Source of the DNA: Zelonia costaricensis
Lineage: Eukaryota; Euglenozoa; Kinetoplastea; Trypanosomatida; Trypanosomatidae
Assembly: GCA_030849075.1 (NCBI GenBank)
Contig: JASAOO010003381.1
Span: 1-50,262 of the forward strand
Direction: 5' to 3'
DNA: 50,262 bases
The position numbers and the translations under genes were made by a program. The notes below the pieces were generated by a model that saw nothing but the letters and a program-made list of their open reading frames with translations, was not told where the DNA came from and searched no databases. Every line of letters begins with the position of its first letter. Positions within the stretch are counted from its first letter, which is position 1. Shown piece by piece: positions 20,341 to 30,322 of this stretch.

Positions 20341-20391
20341 CTTTTGCCGGAGCGCAGTTGTGAACAAAAGAAAAAAAGAAGAGGCGAGCCC
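20341..20391 (-). promoter_or_regulatory. Predicted spliced-leader acceptor for the 1686-residue gene
   Basis: Sense strand reads CCTCTTCTTTTTTTCTTTTGTTC, then the first AG at 20342-20341 (GGCAAAAG). The bases right after the AG are a run of ten G, so the leader would be joined to poly-G. The 5' UTR is about 98 nt, without an ATG. Confidence 0.45.
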
Positions 20392-20399
20392 GTCGCAGC

Positions 20400-20400
<1 letters not shown>

Positions 20401-20436
<36 letters not shown>
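20401..20436. repeat. (GCA)12 trinucleotide repeat
   Basis: Twelve perfect GCA/CAG units on the plus strand, CTG/TGC on the sense strand, lying 160 nt upstream of the 1686-residue gene and upstream of its predicted acceptor. It is therefore probably outside that gene's mature mRNA. Confidence 0.92.
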
Positions 20437-22468
20437 CGTGACGGTGATGCACTGCGATGGTGTCGCACAGCGCTGCGGTGGACGCGCTGGCAAGGAACGC
20501 ACCCACGTGAGATGACGAAAAGGGCAGTGCAAGTGGGGACGCGCGTGTGTGCGCGGCAGCGGCGGTGTTGATCTAGAGAGAAGGGTGAGAAAAAGGTGTG
20601 GAGTCTAGGGACCAAAAGAGAAAACACACACTCACTCAAAACGAAGAACAGAGGAGAGACAGGAGGAGGAGGGGAAGCGTACACGGAAGAGCCCCATTCA
20701 GCGAAGGAACAAAGCTGGTGCAGAACCGAGCGAACAGCGCGGCGACGTGGCGCACAGGCGAGCACAAGACAATTCGCTCCTTTTTTTTTCTTTTTGTGGG
20801 GAAGGAGGTTGGCGCCGCACCCCGTGGCGCGTTCGCTGTGTCGCGTCTGTGTGTGTGTGTGGGTGGGTGTTTCCGCCTTGGACAATTCACGAGCGGCCTT
20901 GACAAAACAGAAAACAAGTGAATACACAAAACCGACGGCGGCAGGTGAAGGCGCTCCTCTACGAGGGCAGGTCCATGCACAGAAGCACGTGGGGCGGGGA
21001 TTGAGGGCGGAGGATGGCGGAGGACGGAGACGCAGGGGGGGGGGGGGGCGTTGCCCGTTCGAGCACGGTGCGTGCGCTGTCGCTGTAGGTACACCGTCCT
21101 CCTCTTCGGAGCTGTAGGAGTGAAAACACAAACGGTGGGCGGAGAGGGCAGGGGAAGACGAGTGATGTGAAAGGCATAGGGGCGCGGGGAGGGGCGGCAT
21201 TCAACTCAGTTGCGCACAATCCCGGAGCAGTGAGGACGGCGTCCGCAAGAATAGACCGTCAAGACTCGCTTTGTTCCCATCGATCAGCCCCGGCCGTCTG
21301 CGCCATTCCACTGTTTTTTTGTTCGTGCTGCATGAGGTATGCACCCCCCCCCTCCCCGCGCCGAGCTGCGTCCGTCCAAGCAGCTCGGCGCAGAGAAGGT
21401 TCACCCTCACGGGCGGCACGTGTGGGGAGTACGACGTGATGCCCCAGCGAGCAGGGATGCCGACAGGTGTGCCTACTTTTCCTCTGCCCTTGCTTTCCTC
21501 CAGCACGGGAGGGGGGTCCTCCTCAACGCGGCCTTGCGTGCGCGGTTTCCGACATCGCGCCTTTTCTTCGTGTCTTGTGTGGCTGTGTTTGCAAGGTTGA
21601 CGGTGGAGTTCTTCTGCTGCGACGAGGCAGCAACGAATGCCACAGTTGCCTGGGCATGTGCACGAAGAGGGGAGAGGATAGGGGGCGGGGTGTGCGGGGC
21701 AGGGTGGGGGCGGAAAGGGCTTGTCCAACGAACATCCTCGCCATCCACACCGGTGCCCAGGGGGCGGGGGAAGGGAGGGGGGGAGGGGCGCATGCGCGCA
21801 AGTGCACGAGGCGCACCGACAGACGAGCTCACGCAGGAGAGAAGAAAAGAGAAGAAAAATGGGGCACCACGCGCCGCCACAACGTCACGCGACAAGACAC
21901 CACTAAATGTCCAAGCAGCAAAGGGGGGAACACAGAAACACACACAGGAGACATGCGCGGAGCTGTATGCGTCTGTGCTTGTAGCTGAATGGGCGTGTAT
22001 GTGTGTAGGTGATTGGATCGACGATGAAACTTGAACTAAATCACACACGCACACACACATAAGCTGGGCTTTCTCCCCTTGCTGTGTTCTTCTTTCTTAC
22101 TCTTTCTCTTTGTACGTTTCTGTTTCTTCCAACGGTGCTGAAGCTTGGGCAGACACGTCGCACCGCACCCGCCTGCACACGCGCAAACAGCACGCGCGCT
22201 CGTCACTGCATGGCGAACACACGAACAGGAGGAGAAGACCCACACAGGCACACGAACACTGTGCTGTTCCGCAGAGATGCAAGTCGTCCACGGCGACCAC
22301 GCGGGTGCACACGAAAAGAAGAAGAGAAACGGATGGTTGCGGCGGCATTGCAACCTCTGTGCAACTTGCACCAGGAGAAGACGCCAAATGCAGCACAATC
22401 ACACCAAAAACCACGCACCCATAGAGGACGATAAGGCAACCACGCACACGTACACACACAAACACACG

Positions 22469-22493
22469 CACACACACACACACACACACACAC
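22469..22493. repeat. CA dinucleotide microsatellite
   Basis: About 12 CA units on the plus strand, inside a longer imperfect CA/CG-rich run from about 22441. Confidence 0.85.
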
Positions 22494-25414
22494 GGACGGA
22501 CATACATTGATGCCCCAACGCAGCAAAGTCGCAGAAGAAGACGAACAGCGGAAGCCAGGAAGGGGTAGGGACAGGGCGGGAGGGGGGGCGGTGAGGACGA
22601 ACCGGAGACTAACACGTGGTGTTCCCCAGACGAGTGTGGTGAGGAAAGCTGCCGGAAGCGGGGTAATGAGAAATCGTCGCAGACGGGCCGAGAATGAGGG
22701 CCAGGGGGAGGGCAGGACGGGGACGACGGCGTCACACAGCTACGGCAAAGGAAGCGAGGGCGTCGCTCGAGACAAGAAAACAACAACAAGCGCAGATGAA
22801 TGCGATGCACGCCGCATCGCGAAATCGAGAAAAAGAAAAGGAGGCTCTGGTGCAAAAAGAAAAACGAGGGAGCACAAGCCAACCACGCCACACACTTCCA
22901 CACGCACATAAGCGCATGCGTCCGCACACACATACGTGTGAAGCGCCGTGCGTCACCACCAGGTGCGGCACCGTGAAATGTGTACAAGGGGGGGGGGGAC
23001 AGGCATTGCGAGAGCGGAGACGACAGCAAGCGAAAAGAAAAGAAAAACGAGATTTGCATGTAAGTGAGAAAGGCGCCGCAGCTGCAGGCACAGCGAGTGA
23101 GGTAGCATGTGAGGGCAGACGCACACATCCACGGCAGCGAGACTCACGGAAAGGGGGGAGAGACGGAAACAGATACACACGCTCACATATACGAGAGTTG
23201 CAAGACTCGGCAAGAGGCGGAGGAGAAAGCAGGACCCCTGCTGACCATGAGAACAGAGAAGAGGAAAGGAAAACGTGTGCGGCGCGATTTTTTTCTTTTT
23301 TGTTGTTGTTGTTGTTTTTGCGCGGCGACGTGCACGGCCAGGAAGCAGCTAATTCGAAAAAAAAAAAGACATACACACAAACCCACGTGAACAGGCAAAG
23401 AGCCGCACTCCCCTCCTCTCCATGCAGGACACGCAGTTGGTTGTGCGAGAAAGAAGAAGCAGAAAGAAGGCATCGGCGAACCCCCGCGGGCAGCCAGGCA
23501 GCTCGGCGAGTGGACAAGGGCGTAAGAGAGTGGGCACCTGTTGTACCTGGCCAGCCAGCACCGGAAAAACGGGAGAGAGAGAGGTGGGGGAGGGGGACGT
23601 TGTCAAGCGCACACGCTAATGGAGGGGCGCGAGCGCAGGCAGCGTGGTGCGCACTGTGGAGGACAGAAAGAGAAAAAAAGAAGAAAGGGAACCGGATGCA
23701 GACGCCAACGTCGCAACGATGGCCAGCTACCGGCAGAGTGCCACATGCGCGTGAAACCGGCGCGCCTTCCGCACGCCTTTACGTGGGCCAGCAAACCAGG
23801 GCCCCCCCCCTCCGCCCGCTACCACCTACGATCCGTGGCGCCTCAATTCCCATTGATCCACCAGCCGCTGTGTGTTGTGTGCTGTTCTACTTTGCAAACA
23901 GTTCCGGCTCCCCTCCGCTTGGCAACCGAGAGCGCTCACCCCGGACCCACACACACACACACACACACACACCCTGCGGCCGTCAATCGCGTGAGCTCGA
24001 CGCGAACAGGTTAACAAAATAAAAAATGGGGAAATGAAAAACCACCGAGTGGCATCGGCACCAGAACAGAGCAAAACATACAAAACACACAAAAAAGAAA
24101 AACAGCGGGGGGAAAAGAGGCAAACAAGACAAACAAATACACGTCGCACCCAGCGAGGTCGGCAGCCTCGTACACGTAAACCAACACAACCAACAACAAC
24201 AATAAACAATAACAGCACTGAAAGAGGGAGACGGCGGAGAGCGGAAGGAACCTGAAAAGAAAGCAACAAGTGCAGGAGGCGAGGCGAGGTAGGGAATGCA
24301 GCAAGGTAGGACGCGCTCAACGCGGCTTCGCTTTCTTTCGAGGGGGAAGGAGGAGGGGGGCAGATGAAGGGAAGAGCCTTGCTGTAACAGCCACCAGGAG
24401 AGCAGCGCACGCAGATGGGTTCTCTCACAAGGCAGTGACACAGACGCACATGCCCAGGCTCAAATGCCGCAGAAACCTCCGAACTAATTCAGCGGGTCCA
24501 AGACAGCTCAAACATGACGACAAACGCGAGTTGCCGGCACCCGTCGTCAGTTCCACAAAGACGAAGAGACGCAGACTCGCACGTGCTACGGCGGCGGCCG
24601 CCGTCACGCTCACCGACGCACACCTCCATCGCTGCACTTCAGGTAATGTGCAGGGTAGCAGCAACCGGAAAACAGGCAAAGGAAAGAAACAAAAGAAACT
24701 GGCCCACAGAAGGCACACAGCACAAAAAAGGGGGCGGGATGCGGGCGCGTCACAGCGCCATCAGGGCAGACCAGAGGGATCGAGCGGATCAGAGGCCGGA
24801 GACGCAAAGGCAATGGAATCAACACAAAAAAGGGGGCAAGGGGGGAGGGGTAACAAGAACGGGGAGGGGACCGGCCAGCGCACTACATGAGCCTCGGCAC
24901 GCTTCCGCAACTTGCCCACAGGAAGTGAATTCTGCATCCAAGCCAGACACGCACACGCACACCACACACCGAACCATGGCCACGAGAGTTCGAGGACGCA
25001 CAGAAAGAGAGAAGCAGAAGAAAAAGAGAAAGAACAGCGACAAGCGCACAGCTATATACGTCGGTGCACGGCTGAACAGCTCTCTCTCTCCGAAAGGGAA
25101 AACAAAAGTGGGAAACTAAAGACGGCCATAACAACGGTAGTAGGAGGGGGGAAGAGGGGATCAGCGACAGCAGACACGGGTTCTGCCTGGCCACGCGCCC
25201 TCCCCCCCCCTCACTCCTTCGCGGGTTTCCAGTTCCCTTCCGTGCCGTGCTTTCCTTGATCCGCGGTGGGGCCGCTGCCGTCAGTCTCCCGCCGCGCCGC
25301 GCCTACGCACATGAACACACCACGCACACACACACACACACACATCGCCGTTCAGGCACGTGCGCAAAAAAAAAGTGCACATAAAACGCGTGAGCTTCCC
25401 GAGTCTGCGCGGCA

Positions 25415-27112
25415 TCACCTCTTTTGCTCGAACTTGTGGAACGCGATGCCAGACCCAATCACGAGGAAGGCGCCCAGCACAAACGCCGTGGTCGGCGTGT
25501 AGCCCCAGATGACGGAGCTCATCATGCCGCTCACAATCACCGCGACGCCAGTGGCAAAGCCCTTCAGAATGTTATCGGCGTACTTCACCACAATGGCGAC
25601 CAGCAAGCCGCCAAACGCGTGAATGCCGACTAGGCTCCACGTCAGCAGATGATCGTAGCGCTGCCAAAAGTAAAACGGGCGCACCGGGCAGTCGCCGGTG
25701 GTCGCCGCAGCCCCGAGCCGCGGCGGCACATCCGGAGCGGCAAAGATGTTCCAGTGCACCCTCTGATTGCACTGCGAGCTCGCGTACCACGACGGAAACA
25801 CGTCAAGCAACAGCATCGACGCGATCGCGAGTGGGATGCCAAAGAGGGAAAGCTGGATGTTGCGAATGGACAGCGTCGGGCTGGTCGTCTTGACGACTTT
25901 CTCGAAATACACGGCGGCGTAGCTGGAGGAGAGGCCGGAGAGAACGCAGGCGGCGATGCCGATCAGCGCGTTCGCCTGCGACTCGTTTTCGAGGTCGACG
26001 CGCAGCTCCTCGGCGCCGTTGAAGTCTGGCCACTGCACGTTGCCGCCAGCCAAGCCACCCTTGAGCACCACGGCAGGGGCAGGGGTGGGGCGACCGCGCG
26101 GGCTCACGGCGGGAGCGCCAAGCTGTGCGCCCAGCACGCCGGCCGTCAGCGCCACGAGCGAGAGCCACTGCATGGGCGACAGCTTGCGGTTCAGCAGCAG
26201 CACCGAAAAGATCGCCGTCGACAGCAGCTTCGTTTGCGACCACACCTGGAAGGAGACGGCGTCGAGGTTGGAGAGGCCGACGAAGACGAGGTAGTTCTGA
26301 ATGTTGAAGAGAAACGCGGGCACGAACAGCTTCATGGTGTCCCGCTTGTATACGGAGGAGGACAGCATGGAGCAGTAGAGCACGCAGCACGCCTGCGCCC
26401 TCTTCACGGCGAAAGGGGCGCGGTGCCGGCGCGAGGTGGTCAACACGTCACTGCCAAGGCTGCTGCTGCTGCTCGCGTTCGAGAGGGGGCACTCGGGTGA
26501 GGCGAACGACGCGGTGGCACTGATCAGGCGTGGTGCCCGGCGCAGCTGCGTCGCAGCTCCGGGCACGGTGACATTGGCCGCGGCCGCCTTCGATGGGCTG
26601 GGCGGACCGGACGCGTGGTTGGCGTGATCCCTGGTGGCGGACGCACCCGTCGCCGCGGCGCCGGCGCCGAGTGGGCCGTGCTCCGTTTGGTCCTCTTCGA
26701 GGAACGGCTGCGTCTCCACGCTCTCCGCGGGCGAGCAGCTGCGATCGACGTCGTGGGTGCTGTCTTCCCTGATGAGTGGCACGTCGATCTCGCAGTCGGC
26801 CCTGCGGGTGGCGCCGCTGCCGCTCGTCGAGGTGGTCGTGGCGGTAGCACACACAGTGATGGCTGCGTTCGCGTTGGTGCTCGCGAGGTGGCGGTACTGC
26901 TTCCAGACGTCATCCAGGCCGTAGAGGATTAGACACATGACCATTTTCACGATCTCCTGATTCAGGACGAGGGTGGAGGTGTGGTAGTTGGCAGAGGCCT
27001 GGACATTCCTGCGCGAGAAGCCGGTCATGACAACGAGAAGGCTGTTCTGCACGACGAGCACGATGAGGCTGATCATCGCCATGGAGAAGACATGGCGAAG
27101 GACGGTCATCAT
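25415..27112 (-). CDS. LPG5B: UDP-galactose transporter, LPG5A/LPG5B type (SLC35A family)
   Basis: 565 residues from the first ATG (27112) after a strong pyrimidine tract and AG. Nucleotide-sugar transporters of the Golgi exchange UDP-sugar for UMP; LPG5A and LPG5B supply UDP-Gal for Leishmania phosphoglycans. Membrane helices start at about 10-30 and 48-66. Family signatures are FNIQNYLVFVGLSNLDAVSFQV (starting 259), QTKLLSTAIFSVLLLNRKLS (283-302), SSSYAAVYFEKVVKTTSPTL (405-424) with the following IRNIQLSLFGIP, and the hallmark VVKYADNILKGFATG (508-522) near the C-terminus. A hydrophilic insert of about 170 residues (73-245: Ser/Ala/Thr, an acidic stretch, then RRHRAPFAVKR) separates helices 2 and 3. 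A second insert near 325-375 is Pro/Gly-rich. The choice of LPG5B over LPG5A rests on remembered gene order next to PAP and CBP1 genes, not on sequence. Confidence 0.88.
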   Translation of the reverse strand: MMTVLRHVFSMAMISLIVLVVQNSLLVVMTGFSRRNVQASANYHTSTLVLNQEIVKMVMCLILYGLDDVWKQYRHLASTNANAAITVCATATTTSTSGSGATRRADCEIDVPLIREDSTHDVDRSCSPAESVETQPFLEEDQTEHGPLGAGAAATGASATRDHANHASGPPSPSKAAAANVTVPGAATQLRRAPRLISATASFASPECPLSNASSSSSLGSDVLTTSRRHRAPFAVKRAQACCVLYCSMLSSSVYKRDTMKLFVPAFLFNIQNYLVFVGLSNLDAVSFQVWSQTKLLSTAIFSVLLLNRKLSPMQWLSLVALTAGVLGAQLGAPAVSPRGRPTPAPAVVLKGGLAGGNVQWPDFNGAEELRVDLENESQANALIGIAACVLSGLSSSYAAVYFEKVVKTTSPTLSIRNIQLSLFGIPLAIASMLLLDVFPSWYASSQCNQRVHWNIFAAPDVPPRLGAAATTGDCPVRPFYFWQRYDHLLTWSLVGIHAFGGLLVAIVVKYADNILKGFATGVAVIVSGMMSSVIWGYTPTTAFVLGAFLVIGSGIAFHKFEQKR

Positions 27113-27134
27113 GCTGCGGCTGCGACGGCCGCCG

Positions 27135-27185
27135 CTGGTCGCGTGGGGAAGAGAAAACAGCGTAAGTGACGGAGCAACGAACGAG
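27135..27185 (-). promoter_or_regulatory. Predicted spliced-leader acceptor for UDP-Gal transporter
   Basis: A long C/T-rich sense tract (about 27185-27141), including TTTTCTCTTCCCC, ends in GACCAG with AG at 27136-27135. The 5' UTR is only 22 nt and the next ATG is the chosen start. Confidence 0.65.
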
Positions 27186-27250
27186 GAGGGGAGCGGCAGT
27201 GGTGTTAGACGGCGCGGGTGCACGTCGAGAAGGTTCCGCACCAAACGCCC

Positions 27251-27255
27251 GCACA

Positions 27256-27331
<76 letters not shown>

Positions 27332-27335
27332 GGCA
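27251..27335. repeat. Compound (CA)n-(GACA)n microsatellite
   Basis: About 22 CA units (27251-27297) run directly into about 7-8 GACA/AGAC tetranucleotide units (27302-27335), with one GGCA variant near the end. It lies 140 nt upstream of the UDP-Gal transporter start. Confidence 0.92.
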
Positions 27336-29716
27336 GACCGAAGCACGCGCAGAGGGAGGCAGAAAGAACAGGGCGGACCAAGGGGAGGAGCACGGCACGC
27401 AAAGACGATGCACGACAGGGGAGAAAGGCGCGTGGAAGGGAGTAAAGTCGTAGGCAATGGGGAGGGGGAGGGGGGACGGTCGAGCAAATCAATGGAGAAG
27501 GCGGAGGAGGAAAGAACACAAGACGGGATGTAACGGGGGGGAGGGGGGCACACTGCGGGCGTCGGCACCGTGCGGCTGACAAACACGCAGCACGGCACAA
27601 GAACGGGACGGGGGTGGGGGGTGGGGGGTGGGGGAGTGGAAAACAAAATGGTGAGAGAGAAAGTGGAAAGCGGCAGCACAAGACAAAGATCGGAAAGAGG
27701 GGGAGGGGGGCAGAGCGCAAAGGGAGCGGAGTCTCGAAGGCAAGAGGAGCCGGAAAGGTAGTACCAAAAAAAAAAAACGAATGCCTAACAGCGAGCGGGC
27801 GACCGCGACACAACGTACACAAACGTGCGCCCACTTTCAAACACAAGTACACCCCACCCACCCAGGTACAATCCGACGTGCAAACGACGGGAGGGGAGGG
27901 GGGAGACCACGATGCACGCGCAACCGCACAGACAGAGCAATGTCGAGCGATGAAGCGTACGCGGGGCTGGGGAGTGAGCGGAGAGCGACGCGAAGAGTGG
28001 AAGCGAGGGAGTTGCAAGATGCCAGTGTGGAGCGAAAGAGGCGAGATGGAGAAACGAAGAATGAAGAAAAAAATCAGAGAAGAAAGGGGACACGCGCAGC
28101 AATGAACAGTTACGAAATTGGAGAAAGCAAACGCTTTCTTGCGCAGCAACGCGAGAAGTGAATGAAGAGGGAACAAAAGGGGGAGTGGGGTGAGGCGGTT
28201 GGAAGCGCAACTCTTGGCGGGAAAAGAGCCGCGGTGCGCAGGAGATGGGGGGCGAGTGAGAGCACGCAGGGTAACGACGTCTCCGTCCGCAGTGCAACAC
28301 GCACGTAACACAAGTCCTTTTTCTTTCGTCTGTGCGTCTGTGTGTGTGTGGTGGGGGTGGGGGGAGGGGGGAGGAGAACGGTGAGTGAACGAGCGTGCGT
28401 GATTGTGTGCCTTATTTGGGGGGAGAAGTGTGGAGGGAGCAGGCACGCGTGTGGGTGCCAGACGCGGGGGGAGGGGGGAGGGCCTGCCCGCCGCTCCACA
28501 GTTTATCTCGCGTGACGAGGAGGCAGAGTAGGCAATCACGGACAGGAGCACAACCAAACGGGAAGATGCCGGAAGAAGAAGCAACGAGGCAGCTGCTCGG
28601 TCGTGTCTATGCAGTCGACTGGCAAGGAAACTAAAAAAAAAAAAAACAAGAAGACCACACAAAAAGAGGTGATGTCGAAGAGCACCTCCTGCACCGGCAA
28701 CACGGCGTCACACGTTAACTTACACGACGAGGGGAAAGGCGAGGGATGCAGCCAGGCAGGCAGGCAGCGAGAGAGAGCGCGCGCGCGAGGAGTGGACACA
28801 GCATAAGTCAAAGAAGGCGCCGTCGCATTCGAGTTACAAGAACGCCGAGACAAACGAAACCACGCAAGAAAGAGATGTACGTGTGTGTGCCTGTGTGTTT
28901 GTGTGTACGTGGGACTCCAAAATAGCTTCGCCGTGGACGAGAACGGGTGCTTTTACTTGTCTTATTCCCCAACTCGTTGAGCTTCCCGTAGAGTTCGTTG
29001 TTACGCGTGACTCTGTTTTGCTTTCGTTTGGTTTTCGAAAGATGACCGCTGTTGTGGTGGTGGTCGTGGGTTGTGTGAGAATGTCGACGTGGTGTGTGTG
29101 TGTGTGTGTATGCGTGTGCTCGCGGGTAGATGTGACGGATGCACACTGCAAAAAGGTGTACGAGAGTGGCCACGTGATGCTTTGATAAGCAGGGGAAGCA
29201 ACGAGAATGGAAAGCGAGAAGTCGTCGAGTGCAAGGTACATACGCAGGCGGTGTGCGGCTCCAAGCACGCGCGAGAGCGGGTGCGGAGAAAAGAGAAAGG
29301 AGGGGCACCACAGCGGGGGGAGAGGGAACACCGCGTCCAGCGTTCTTCGAGCGACGCCAGAGGGGTACGCCGGTCTTCAAAGGTGAGAAGGCAAAAGGGT
29401 TGTGTTCCCCACCGGCGCGCTGCCACCCGGGAGACAGCCGCGGGAACATGGTCTTTGCAATGTGCCGAGCGCTTGCGAGGCGGGGACGCCGCCTGCCAAG
29501 CAGAGCTGTCGTCGTATACGCACACCTATGAGCCCCTTGAGGCGCTGTTCCACTTGTCCTGTTTCTGCCTTCTTTGTTGGAACGGACGAATCTCCGCTGG
29601 AGATCGGGCAGGATGACGGGGAGGACGTGCTGCTGTCCGCACCAGCCACCAAAGAGGGTCGGACACGCACAAAACACAGAAAGGAAGAGGGCGAGGGTAC
29701 GCAGCAGTGGCCACCG

Positions 29717-30322
29717 CTACTTCTTCTGCGGCGGTGGGGGTGGAGGCGGCTTCGTCTCCCACGGCATGTAGTCCCGCACGTACCCGTTCTGGTTGCTGTT
29801 CTCGATCTTGCGCAGCTGATTCACACGGTCCTCCATGAAGGTGTACGACTGACCCTCCTTTGGGAACGTCGGTGGCGGCCGGTGCATCAGCGGTGTGCGC
29901 TTGTGCGCCATGAAGTCGCGCGTCTTGGCTCGCTCCTCCGCCGCCCGCTTCGCCGCGATGTTCGCGCGGGCCATGGGGGTATCGTTGGTCTTGTGGCGAT
30001 GATGCGTGTCAAGCGCGCTGGCCACGCCTGCGATCGTCGCGGCGATCGCGGCGTCGGAGGGCCGCTCCGTTGTGCAGTGGTGCAGCTCATGCGCGGAGGC
30101 ACCGACGGTGGAGATGACCTTGCGCTCGTGCACCTCTGGACTGAGTGCCTGGTACCGGCTGTGGTGCGCCGGGGTGGTAAAGTCTGCGTAGCAGTGTCCC
30201 TTGCCTGGCGCGTGCGGCACCTCGCGCCGCATCACCCACGCCACGTCGAGATGCGCGGCGGCCTTGCTCGTGGGGAACAGGTCGCCATGACCGCTGCGCA
30301 GCACACAGCCGCGGCGCAGCAT
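29717..30322 (-). CDS. Conserved-looking small protein, function unknown
   Basis: 201 residues, ATG at 30322, TAG stop. No signal peptide or membrane helix. It is basic and His-rich (HHSRYQ, ELHHCTTE, DTHHRHKTND). The segment at about 125-190 looks most constrained: PMARANIAAKRAAEERAKTR, then HKRTPLMHRPPPTFPKEGQSYTF, EDRVNQLRKIENSNQNGYVRDYMPWE. It ends in a Lys-flanked run of seven prolines. Such a compact polypeptide with scattered Tyr/Pro motifs and a helical basic stretch is reminiscent of small axonemal proteins, but I recognise no family, so no function is assigned. A predicted acceptor 80 nt upstream and a UTR without ATG support the start. The frame is clearly distinct in composition from the surrounding repeat-rich DNA. 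Confidence 0.75.
   Translation of the reverse strand: MLRRGCVLRSGHGDLFPTSKAAAHLDVAWVMRREVPHAPGKGHCYADFTTPAHHSRYQALSPEVHERKVISTVGASAHELHHCTTERPSDAAIAATIAGVASALDTHHRHKTNDTPMARANIAAKRAAEERAKTRDFMAHKRTPLMHRPPPTFPKEGQSYTFMEDRVNQLRKIENSNQNGYVRDYMPWETKPPPPPPPQKK

Larger units (their letters stand above)
20243..25414. other. 5.2-kb non-coding stretch 3' of the transporter gene
   Basis: The longest gene-free stretch here. Frames of up to 442 codons exist on both strands, but they are composed of His/Thr (CA repeats), Lys/Arg/Glu (purine tracts) or Cys/Phe/Ser (pyrimidine tracts) with no domain-like sequence. The plus strand is strongly purine-rich from about 22500 to 25200, so the sense RNA is pyrimidine-rich. 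Contents include the GCA repeat at 20401-20436, a G-run near 21037-21048, CA repeats near 22469-22493, 23949-23972 and 25321-25344, a T-tract near 23288-23320 and an A-run near 23357-23367. In this layout it is the 3' UTR of the transporter and the 5' flank of the 1686-residue gene. I found no tRNA or snoRNA gene that I could support. Confidence 0.6.
27113..29716. other. 2.6-kb non-coding stretch 5' of the transporter gene
   Basis: No credible gene. The minus-strand frame of 485 codons at 27205-28662 is pyrimidine-tract and CA-repeat translation (Pro/Ser/Cys/Val). The 289-codon frame at 28808-29677 has no recognisable domain. Contents are the compound microsatellite at 27251-27335, purine-rich plus-strand DNA (sense pyrimidines) at 27400-28200, A-runs near 27767-27778 and 28633-28646, and TG repeats near 29091-29110. 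Confidence 0.6.

Noticed and set aside
22097..23128. Minus-strand 343-codon frame in the 5.2-kb gap
   Set aside because: Cys/Val/Phe/Ser composition is what pyrimidine tracts and TG repeats encode; no domain or proper gene context.
22694..24022. Plus-strand 442-codon frame
   Set aside because: Composed of purine-tract and CA-repeat translation (Lys/Arg/Glu, His/Thr), against the direction of all genes, with no domain.
20243..25414. SIDER-type retroposon
   Set aside because: Suspected from gap length, but I could not identify its signature by eye, so no element is annotated.
27205..28662. Minus-strand 485-codon frame upstream of the transporter
   Set aside because: Runs through microsatellites and pyrimidine tracts, encodes Pro/Leu/Ser/Cys-rich sequence, and overlaps the transporter's 5' flank.
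28808..29677. Minus-strand 289-codon frame
   Set aside because: No conserved-looking segment; contains His/Thr runs from repeats. Kept as non-coding, though a weak real gene cannot be fully excluded.
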